Assembly (NCBI GenBank): GCA_963725415.1 | Contig: CAVRZY010000296.1 | Coordinates: 1-27,149 of the forward strand | Source: CAVRZY01 sp963725415 | Lineage (GTDB): Bacteria; Acidobacteriota; Terriglobia; Bryobacterales; Bryobacteraceae | Reading direction: 5' to 3' | Length of the DNA stretch: 27,149 nt | Shown: positions 13,754-20,928 of the stretch, in pieces | Layout of the letters: every line of letters begins with the position of its first letter | How positions within the stretch are numbered: the stretch's first letter is position 1 | Position numbers and translations under genes: made by a program | The notes under the pieces: model-generated | What the model was told of the DNA's origin: nothing | Database searches by the model: none | What the model saw: the letters and a program-made list of their open reading frames with translations, nothing else

Positions 13754-14635
13754 TCAGTGGAGCAGCCCGGCCTGGCGCAGAAACGCGCGGGCCACCTGGC
13801 TGGCCGGGCGATGCTCGGCGTCCACCTGGTAGTTCAGGTTGCGCATGGTGGCTTCAGGGAGCTTGCCGGAGAGTTCGGCCAGGGCCTGGCGGAGGCCCGG
13901 GAATCGGGCCAAGGCGTCGGTGCGGACCACCAGGGCGGCCTGGCAGGGTGGGAAGGCGCCTTTGTCGTCCCGCAGGGCTTTGCGGTCGCCCGCCGCCAGT
14001 AAGCCATCGGTCGAGTAGCCAGCCATCATGCTCACTTGCTTATCGGCGAGCGCCTTGTAGAGCGCGCCGGCAGCCATGTTCTTCGGCGCCGCCACCAGAT
14101 GCAGCTCATAGGTTCTCCGCAAGCTGGGATATCCATCCCGCCGCTCCATAAACTCCGGGCTGATCCCCAAGGTCCAACCCGGCGCGTAGGCGGCGGCGTC
14201 GCTTAGGGTTTCCAGTCTGTTGGCGCGCGCATCCTCCCCGCGGACCACCATAGCGAAGCTGTTGCTGAAACCCAGCGGATCGAGCCATTCAATGTGGGAG
14301 CGGAACCGGTATTCGTTACGCACCCGTTCCAACACGATGTTGGGATCGGATTCCGCAGGCAGTTTCAGAATGCTGCTCAGGGCGGTACCGGTGTATTCCG
14401 GGTACAGGTCTATGGATCCGCTGTTCAGGGCCTGATGAGCGATCAGAGTGCTCTGCAAGTTGAGGCGGCGCTCTACCCTGATCGAAAGCCGATGTTCTAC
14501 GTGCTGGGCCACGATTTCGCCCAGCAGCACCTGTTCGGTGAAGTCTTTCGAGCCGACGGTCAGCGGCCGGGGCCGGGAACAGGCCGCCAGAGCGGCCAGA
14601 GTGATTGCGCACAGGACCACTGCCGTTCGATTCAT
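13754..14635 (-). CDS. Osmoprotectant-type (OpuAC/ProX/OsmF) ABC substrate-binding lipoprotein, orphan
   Basis: The protein has a lipobox LAAC (Cys about 19) and the body of the glycine-betaine/choline/carnitine binding family: LTVGSKDFTEQVLLGEIVAQHVE, then LIAHQALNSGSIDLYPEYTGTALSSIL, and later DKQVSMMAGYSTDGLLAAGDRKALRDDKGAFPP. These are hallmark segments of OsmF/YehZ and OpuCC. The family binds quaternary amines in an aromatic cage. No cognate permease or ATPase is nearby. Instead it follows the glycosyltransferase stop by a few bases on the same strand, so it is probably on the polysaccharide transcript. ATG 14635 is preferred; an in-frame GTG directly before it (14638) is equally possible. 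Ligand uncertain. Confidence 0.88.
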   Translation of the reverse strand: MNRTAVVLCAITLAALAACSRPRPLTVGSKDFTEQVLLGEIVAQHVEHRLSIRVERRLNLQSTLIAHQALNSGSIDLYPEYTGTALSSILKLPAESDPNIVLERVRNEYRFRSHIEWLDPLGFSNSFAMVVRGEDARANRLETLSDAAAYAPGWTLGISPEFMERRDGYPSLRRTYELHLVAAPKNMAAGALYKALADKQVSMMAGYSTDGLLAAGDRKALRDDKGAFPPCQAALVVRTDALARFPGLRQALAELSGKLPEATMRNLNYQVDAEHRPASQVARAFLRQAGLLH

Positions 14636-14643
14636 CACCCTAC

Positions 14644-15684
14644 CTAAGTTTCGGTCAGCTCGCGATACAAGTCAAATACGGCCTGGATGTTCTCCTCGCC
14701 TGCCTGGGGCCGGCGTTGCCGTGGAGCGGCCTCACGCAGGCGCCGCTGGCAAGCCTGGCAGAGGGCCTCCAGGTTGGAGGGTGGGATTAAACCCACTCCT
14801 TCCGGGCGCATGCCGTTATCGGTGGCAATTACCGGAGTGCCCAGATGCAATGCCTCTCTGACGGCGATCGAGTCCCCGTCATAGAGCGTGGTGCGCAACA
14901 TCAGATCGCTTTTGGCGATGGCGCCCAGCGTGACCGGGTGCGGCACATCGCCGCACAGCAGGATGTGTTGCGCGTGGGGTTTGGAAGCGATCTGCGCCCG
15001 CAGCTCCTGCTCCAGGCTGCCGGCCCCGATCAGCAGCAGGCCGGCGTCTTGAAAACGCTCTCGGAGGACTCCCAGCGCCTCGACCTGAAGCGCAAGGTCG
15101 TACTCCGGCTCCAGCAGCCCCACGCTGAGCAGCACTGGCCGGTGGTGGCGGAAGAAACTCTCCAGGCCTTCCGGCAAGGGAAGATCTAGGGAAGGAGCCG
15201 CCAGAGCGTGCGGGTGAATCAAGCGCAGCCGTTCCGGCCGGACGCCCAGGCGGCGGAACAGCGCAATGATCTCCGGGTTGACGCCGATGATGCGGTCAAA
15301 GCGGCGAAAGACGAAGCCGCGCAGAGTCCAGTAACGCGCGCTCCTGCCTTCCGGTGATGAAGCGTAGCCACCCGAGTGGAAGGTGAGCACACTCCTGGCG
15401 CGCGGCAGCAGCGTGCACAGCAGGCTCATCCCCAGCAGCCGGAAAGTGAGGCAACCCCCCAAGTGCAGATGCACGATGTCATAACGCAGCCGCAACAGCA
15501 GCCTCAACACCCCGAAGGCGCTCTTGGGATAAAACACCTGGCCGGCGCTGGCCTGCCGGAAGCGGGTGAGATTGATGACGGCGCAGGGGACGCGGCGCTC
15601 GAGAAGGAACCGGCGAATGGCGACCAGGTTGGTCTGCACGCCCCCGTGTGGAGGTGGATACGGCCCCAGAAGCAGAACCCTCAT
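14644..15684 (-). CDS. Glycosyltransferase, GT4-type (GT-B fold)
   Basis: A 346-residue cytoplasmic glycosyltransferase. The N-terminal domain starts MRVLLLGPYPPPHGGVQTNL, the usual glycine-rich acceptor-side loop, and contains DIVHLHLGG and LTFHSGGY. The C-terminal, nucleotide-sugar side has HRPVLLSVGLLEPEYDLALQVEAL, LLLIGAGSLEQELRAQ and LLCGDVP, then DSIAVREALHLGTPVIATDNG, which matches the ExxxxGTPVIAT signature of family 4. The donor sugar cannot be told. The start overlaps the stop of the two-domain dehydrogenase by 4 bases (ATGA), and the binding lipoprotein follows a few bases after its stop, so the three form one operon. Confidence 0.9.
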   Translation of the reverse strand: MRVLLLGPYPPPHGGVQTNLVAIRRFLLERRVPCAVINLTRFRQASAGQVFYPKSAFGVLRLLLRLRYDIVHLHLGGCLTFRLLGMSLLCTLLPRARSVLTFHSGGYASSPEGRSARYWTLRGFVFRRFDRIIGVNPEIIALFRRLGVRPERLRLIHPHALAAPSLDLPLPEGLESFFRHHRPVLLSVGLLEPEYDLALQVEALGVLRERFQDAGLLLIGAGSLEQELRAQIASKPHAQHILLCGDVPHPVTLGAIAKSDLMLRTTLYDGDSIAVREALHLGTPVIATDNGMRPEGVGLIPPSNLEALCQACQRRLREAAPRQRRPQAGEENIQAVFDLYRELTET

Positions 15685-17844
15685 CGCAGCACGGAATCCA
15701 GATCGATGGCGCAGGCGCTGAGCGTGCGGGCCGATTCCAGCATGCGCAAGCAGCCCAGGGTGGCGCGGGCGCCATCGCGCACGGTGACCGCCGGAGGCTT
15801 GCCCTGACGAATTCCGGTGAGAAAAGATTCCAATTGAGCCGCGTAGCCTTTCTCGGCGAACCAGCGCGAGCGCGTTCGGCGCAGGTTGGTCTGTATGGTC
15901 AGCCTTTTGAAGTTCTCGGTGGAGGCGGCCAGGCCTGGGGCGAACACCTCCACCCGCTCGCCTGCCGACGTTCGACTGCCCACCGTGCAGTAAGTCAGAT
16001 TCCCAATCGAGCCATCGGCGAAGCGGAAACTGGCCGCCAGGTTGTTCTCGCCGATGGGCTCCTGCTTCCCGGTCGGAAGAGAGAAGGCCGAGACGGCCAG
16101 GGGTTCGGATTCCAGAAGCCAGAACATCAGATCGACGAAGTGGCAGGCTTCTCCCAGGATCGCGCCGCCGATGGCGGGGTCGGCCATCCAGTAGGAGCCC
16201 GAGATGCCGGGCGAGTTCACGCGGCAGTTCAGCACCGCCGGGCCGGTACGGCGAGCCAGGCGCCGCTTCAGCTCGACGTAGAAGGGGGCGAAGCGGCGGT
16301 TAAACCCCACCGTGAGCTGCTTTCCGGAATCCGCGACCGCACGGTGAAGCAGCCGACACTCCGGTTCGGTGAGGGCCATGGGCTTCTCGAGGAAGACGTG
16401 TTTGCCCGCCGACAGCGCGGCGGCGGCCTGCTCGGCGTGGTGCTGATTCCGGCTGGTGATCAGGACTACGTCGATGGCGGGGTCCTGAAGAATCTCGGCG
16501 TAATCGGAGCAGCAGTAAGCGGCGCCAAAACGCAACCCGTAGCTCTTTGCCCGCGCGCCACTGGCCGAGCAAACCGCCCGCAAGCTGACATGCGGGATCT
16601 TTTTCAAGTTCGGCAGATGCGCCCAGCGGGCCAGGTTCCCTGCGCCCACCAGGGCCACGCGCAGCTCGGCCCGCTCCGCCGGGGGCCCGATCTCGACTGT
16701 GCGCCGGGGCTCGAACGCCGCTTCAGGGCTGACGGAAGCCGGGTATTGGAGCAGCACAGCCAAGCTGGACGACGACGGATCGAGAATAGTCTCGTAAGCC
16801 TTAGCCGCTTCCTGGAGTGGGAAACGGTGCGTGATCAAAGGCTGGATCTGCACTCGCTCTAAGGCCACCAGGCGCAGAAACTCCTCCATGTTGCGGTTCT
16901 CGGTCCAGCGGACGTAAGCGAAGGGATAGTCCTGCCCCTGCTTCTCGTAGGCGGGATCGTAACTGCCCGGACCGTAGGCGCGCGACATCAGGAGTTGAAT
17001 CTCCTTGAGGTACATTTCGTTCCAGGGGAAATCCAGCTCGACTGCGCCCACGACGACCAGCCGGCCACGGTCGCGGCAGATCTCCAGCGCCTGACGGCAG
17101 GGCGCAGAGGATTTAGCAGCCGCGGCCACGATGACGCAGTCGGCGCCGCGGCCGGAGGTGATCGAGTTGACCGCCTGGGGCACCGATGCGTCGCTAACAA
17201 GGCCATGATCGGCGCCCAGGCGGCGAGCCAAATCGACGCGCTCCGGCTTGAGGTCGAGTGCAATCACCACTCCGCCCTGAAGCCGCACAAGCTGAGCGAT
17301 CAGTTGTCCCACCAGCCCCAGCCCGAGGACCGCCACGATGTCGCCTACGCCCACGGAAGCGATGCGCACGGCATTCATGGCGATGCTGCCCAAGGTGGCG
17401 AAGCAGGCGTGTTCGAAGGGCACAGAATCGGGAATCCGGGCGACCAGATTCCGCCCGACTAGGACGGTTTCGGCGTGTCCCGTGCCTTCGCCGCCGTAAG
17501 CCACGCGATCGCCGACATCGAGGTCCGTGACCGTGGCATCCTTATCCACCACGATCCCCGCGCCGGAGTAGCCCAGCACGGCGTATTCGCTGAACTTGGC
17601 TCTTAGTTCGGCCAGGGTGCGCAGCGGACCCTCGACCCGCATGACCTCCCAGATTTTACGCAGGTGGGAGGGATTCTCGGTTACTTCCTTCAGCACGCCT
17701 TCCTGGTGAATGCTGGCGGTCTCGGTGCCGCTGCTGAATCAGGGAGTAAAGCGGCCGGATCAAGATGTGGTGCTCCGCCACTACGGGGTCCGGCACTTCA
17801 TCCACAACGATGTCCTTGAAGCCTCTACGCAGAACCTGTTTCAT
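15681..17844 (-). CDS. Two-domain oxidoreductase: zinc-type alcohol dehydrogenase fused to Gfo/Idh/MocA domain, apparent frameshift near 17736
   Basis: About 720 residues once one extra base is removed; the span of 2164 bases is three times 721 plus one. N-terminal half: medium-chain dehydrogenase, with VGDRVAYGGEGTGHAE, the NAD-binding VAVLGLGLVGQLIAQL, and LVVVGAVELDFPW. C-terminal half: Gfo/Idh/MocA family, with RVALVGAGNLARWAHLPNLKK, VVLITSRNQHHAEQAAAAL, GKHVFLEKPMALTEPE (catalytic EKP) and VGFNRRFAPFYVELKR. This fusion is often found in exopolysaccharide loci. The first 36 residues (MKQVLRRGFKDIVVDEVPDP.., LYSLI) are in one frame, and SSGTETASIHQEGVLKEV onward is in the +1 frame. Start at ATG 17844; an upstream in-frame ATG at 17868 is possible. 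Substrate unknown. Confidence 0.85.
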
Positions 17845-17919
17845 CGACTGCTCGATTCGATGATACACAAAGAGAGCCTTCAGCCGTCAGCCGCAGGGCT
17901 GGTTTGGCATACTGGGAAC
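17845..17919. other. Divergent intergenic region between the two dehydrogenase genes
   Basis: This 75-base gap must carry the 5' signals of both the minus-strand dehydrogenase/glycosyltransferase operon and the plus-strand AlgD-like gene. A CATACT about 7 bases before the GTG at 17920 could be a -10 box giving a very short leader. No clear -35 or operator is seen. Confidence 0.3.
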
Positions 17920-19185
17920 GTGGACTCGAAAGAAACTCGCGTTGCAGTGCTGGGGCTTGGTTACGTGGGCTGCGTCACGGCGGCGTGCCTGGCGCAGCTC
18001 GGTCACCGCGTGGTAGGAGTGGATCGCGATGAATTCAAGGTGCGCAGCGTGCTCGAAGGACGGGCTCCCTTCTTTGAGCCCGGCCTGGAGGAACTGGTAG
18101 AGACCCACGTGGCCGCCGGCCGCTTATCGGCCAGCACCCGTCTAAGCGAGGCCCTCGAGCAGGCAGAGATCGCACTGATCTGCGTGGGCACGCCCTCGAA
18201 AAGGAACGGCAATTTCAACCTGGAGCAGCTTCGGCGGGTTTGCGAGGAGATGGGGCGGGAGCTGGGGGGGCGCTCGCGGCCTTTGATCGTGGCAGTGCGG
18301 AGCACAGTTTTTCCGGGAACCTGCGAGGAGGTAGTGCAGCCCAGGCTGGGCCCTCATCCCGGGGTCAGCGTGGTCTCCCACCCGGAGTTTTTGCGGGAAG
18401 GGGCCGCGGTGCGCGATTTCATGGAGCCTTCGCTGGTGGTGGTGGGCGGTTCGGACCCGCTGGCTGTTCGGCGCGTAGCCGATCTGTACGCGCCCCTGGG
18501 AGTCGCAGCGTGCCTGGTTTCCCTGCGAACCGCCGAAATGATCAAGTTCGCCTGCAACTGTTTCCATGCGCTCAAGATCGCTTTCGCCAACGAAGTCGGC
18601 ACGCTGTGCTCGGAGCTAGACATCTCCGCCCAGGAGGTCATGGACACGTTGTGCCGGGACGTGAAGCTGAATTGCTCGCCCGCCTATTTGAAGCCCGGCT
18701 TCGCTTTTGGCGGATCGTGCCTTCCCAAGGACCTGCGTGCGCTGGTCTACCGAGCCGCCCGGCTGGATCTGAAGATCCCCTTGCTGGAATCGGTTCTTCC
18801 CAGCAACGAGCAGCATCTCGCTCGCGCCATTCAAGCGGTGCTGGATCTGCCGGTGGAGCGCATCGGGGTGTTCGGACTGGCCTACAAGGAGAACACCGAC
18901 GATCTGCGGGAGAGCCCCGTGGTCACGCTGCTGGAGCAACTGATCGGCAAGGGCCGCAGCCTGCGCGTGTTCGACCCGCACATCCGGCTGGATCAGATTT
19001 ACGGCAGCAACCAGAGATTCATCCTGGCGGCCATCCCGCACATCGGTAAGCTGCTCACCGCCAGCCTGGAGGAGATGCTGGAGTCGGCGCAGCACGTGGT
19101 AATTGCCCAGAAGCCTCTACCGCCATTCGGCGAACAGATCCAGCGCAGCGGTCTTCCCGTACTGGACCTGGTCGGCGCGCTCTAG
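17920..19185 (+). CDS. UDP-glucose/GDP-mannose 6-dehydrogenase family protein (AlgD-like)
   Basis: A 421-residue NAD-dependent dehydrogenase that oxidizes a nucleotide hexose to the uronic acid. The NAD loop is GLGYVG (12-17). The middle has SHPEFLREGAAVRDF (153-167) and EMIKFACNCFHALKIAFANEVG. The catalytic cysteine is C267 in FAFGGSCLPKDLRAL. The C-terminal domain has GLAYKENTDDLRESPVV. Spacing and wording are closer to AlgD (GDP-mannose) than to typical UDP-glucose enzymes, but the substrate is not certain. The GTG at 17920 is used because the Rossmann strand begins right after it; an in-frame ATG at 17860 would add 20 unrelated residues. The 3' end overlaps the convergent heparinase gene by 69 bases. 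It would supply a uronate donor for a surface polymer. Confidence 0.93.
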   Translation: MDSKETRVAVLGLGYVGCVTAACLAQLGHRVVGVDRDEFKVRSVLEGRAPFFEPGLEELVETHVAAGRLSASTRLSEALEQAEIALICVGTPSKRNGNFNLEQLRRVCEEMGRELGGRSRPLIVAVRSTVFPGTCEEVVQPRLGPHPGVSVVSHPEFLREGAAVRDFMEPSLVVVGGSDPLAVRRVADLYAPLGVAACLVSLRTAEMIKFACNCFHALKIAFANEVGTLCSELDISAQEVMDTLCRDVKLNCSPAYLKPGFAFGGSCLPKDLRALVYRAARLDLKIPLLESVLPSNEQHLARAIQAVLDLPVERIGVFGLAYKENTDDLRESPVVTLLEQLIGKGRSLRVFDPHIRLDQIYGSNQRFILAAIPHIGKLLTASLEEMLESAQHVVIAQKPLPPFGEQIQRSGLPVLDLVGAL

Positions 19186-20916
19186 GGAAAACAAGACCGT
19201 CCCCTTTTCGCGGCCCGCGAGGTCCAGCAGCGCGGCCAGCCGCAGCGGCAGGGAACACTTCCGGCTCACTCGGATAACCGGCGATGGCTCTTTGCTGGCG
19301 AAACAGCGCGACCGCCAGCCTTCGCTCAACTCGATGCGGCCTGCGGCGGGAAAGGCCAAGCGGGCCCGCTCACCGATCTGGACACAAGAATCGGAAACCA
19401 CGCGGATGGGTTCTCCGGGGTGCCAGAACTGCTCCACTAAGTGCTCTCCCTGGGGACCTTCAACCTCATCCAAGACCAGAATCAGATCCGGCTTCAGCAA
19501 CAGCACGCTGCGCCGGTGAGTGAACCCGGCGTAATGGCACGCGGCGTCCAGAAAATCGTGCGCGGGTGTGGCGAGCCACTGGCGCACTTCGACGCTGGGC
19601 CCGCCCCTCCAGGAGAACGGTCCGGCCGGAATCGCCTGGTCCATTCCGTCCACCCGCACGGTGTTATGAGCGGCGCAGCCGCGGAACCAGTTGCGGAGCT
19701 GAGGGTCGGCTACGTAGGTGTAGGTTCCAGGGTCGATCAGGATCTCTTCCTTTCCCAGCCGCACCACCAGGCTGAGCGTATCGGAATGGCTGTGGCCCGC
19801 GGTTCCCCCTCCGAAGGGCCCGGCATCCACCAGCACGTGCAGACGGTCTGCGCTCATCACCGCCAGGCCGGCTTGGGGAAACAACCTGGAGACGGGGGAA
19901 AAGCGGACGGTCCTCTCTTCCAGCTTTTCAACGCGTCCGCCGTCGTCGTCGCCGATCAGCGGGAGCTCGCCGCAGGGACCCAACAGCGCCGCCAGATACT
20001 CTGCCATGCGCTCCAGCTTGACGCGGAAAGCCGGCGATGTTTCTGCCAGCGTCTGGTGCAACAGGAACAGATCCATCGCGTAGACGTGGTAGTAACTGGA
20101 TTGTTCGAAGTGGCTCCCGTCCTCGCGCACCTGGCGCTCGATTTGCTCCTGCACGATTTGCGCGCCCAGCCGCTCCCACGTGCGCGCTTTCGGGAACTTC
20201 GGGAACAGCACCCCGAGCGCGTGCAAGACCACCGCCTCTCCGAGCAAGTGCGTGTTAGGGGAAAAGTAAATCGAGAGGTTGTGCCAGAGGTAGCAGCCGT
20301 GGCGGTACAGGTGGGCCAGAAATCGCCGCCGGAAGCCGGGCTCCATCGCTTCCCCCGCCCAGTGGAGGACCCAGATCCAGGAGAGCGCACGGAAAGCCAC
20401 TTCCAGCGCGCTGGCCCAGTTGATACCCCGCATGTAGGGATTCGCGGCGAACCAGCTCTCCAGTTCAGCTACAATTTCCGCGAAAAACTCCTGGCGACCG
20501 GTGAGCCGGTAGGCCTGCGCCAGCAGGACCAGGTGCTGGTGGCGATTCAGCTCCCAGATGATCTTGTGATCGCCCACGTGGGCAAAGTCCAGGTAGGGGA
20601 TCAAGCGGCAGTAGGCGGCGCCGCTGGCCACGTTGTTCACATAGTCGCGGCGCCAGCCGATTGCGGGACCCGTGTCGATCTCGATACCCATCAGCGGAAA
20701 GCGGTGTCGAAGAATCCCTTCAGCCCGGCGCTGGATTTCCTCAGCGAGGCCGCGGGCGCGCAGTTGATCCACGAGCACGGAGGGCTGGGGCAACCGGGCC
20801 AGGGGGCATTCCTGCTCGAGCAGCGGCGCAGGCCGCCTGAGCAGCAGCCACACATTCGCGGCTTCCTGTTTCAGCCGGAACCCAATTTCTTTCGGGCTGC
20901 GCATCGAGGAAGCCAT
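19117..20916 (-). CDS. Heparinase II/III (alginate-lyase-like) family protein
   Basis: A 599-residue protein with the N-terminal alpha-toroid of heparinase II/III-type polysaccharide lyases (about 60-320). This includes NTHLLGEA (221-228) and the candidate catalytic stretch SHFEQSSYYHVYA (268-280). The C-terminal beta-sandwich (about 345-599) carries the family signature GHSHSDTLSLVVRLGKEEILIDPGTYTY (from 374). No signal peptide is obvious, which is usual for the versions found in exopolysaccharide loci. Family lyases cleave uronate-containing polymers, which fits the AlgD-like enzyme next door. It follows the APC permease by 12 bases, so the two may be co-transcribed. Met 5 (20904) is a plausible alternative start, as homologues tend to begin MRSP. 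Confidence 0.88.
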   Translation of the reverse strand: MASSMRSPKEIGFRLKQEAANVWLLLRRPAPLLEQECPLARLPQPSVLVDQLRARGLAEEIQRRAEGILRHRFPLMGIEIDTGPAIGWRRDYVNNVASGAAYCRLIPYLDFAHVGDHKIIWELNRHQHLVLLAQAYRLTGRQEFFAEIVAELESWFAANPYMRGINWASALEVAFRALSWIWVLHWAGEAMEPGFRRRFLAHLYRHGCYLWHNLSIYFSPNTHLLGEAVVLHALGVLFPKFPKARTWERLGAQIVQEQIERQVREDGSHFEQSSYYHVYAMDLFLLHQTLAETSPAFRVKLERMAEYLAALLGPCGELPLIGDDDGGRVEKLEERTVRFSPVSRLFPQAGLAVMSADRLHVLVDAGPFGGGTAGHSHSDTLSLVVRLGKEEILIDPGTYTYVADPQLRNWFRGCAAHNTVRVDGMDQAIPAGPFSWRGGPSVEVRQWLATPAHDFLDAACHYAGFTHRRSVLLLKPDLILVLDEVEGPQGEHLVEQFWHPGEPIRVVSDSCVQIGERARLAFPAAGRIELSEGWRSRCFASKEPSPVIRVSRKCSLPLRLAALLDLAGREKGTVLFSLERADQVQYGKTAALDLFAEWR

Positions 20917-20928
20917 CAGAGCGGCCGG

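Noticed and set aside
134..17736. Programmed +1 frameshifting as the preferred explanation for the broken genes
   Set aside because: Near-identical local sequences are read without a shift in btuC and in the enolase-superfamily gene, so error or decay is at least as likely; kept as a finding but not asserted.
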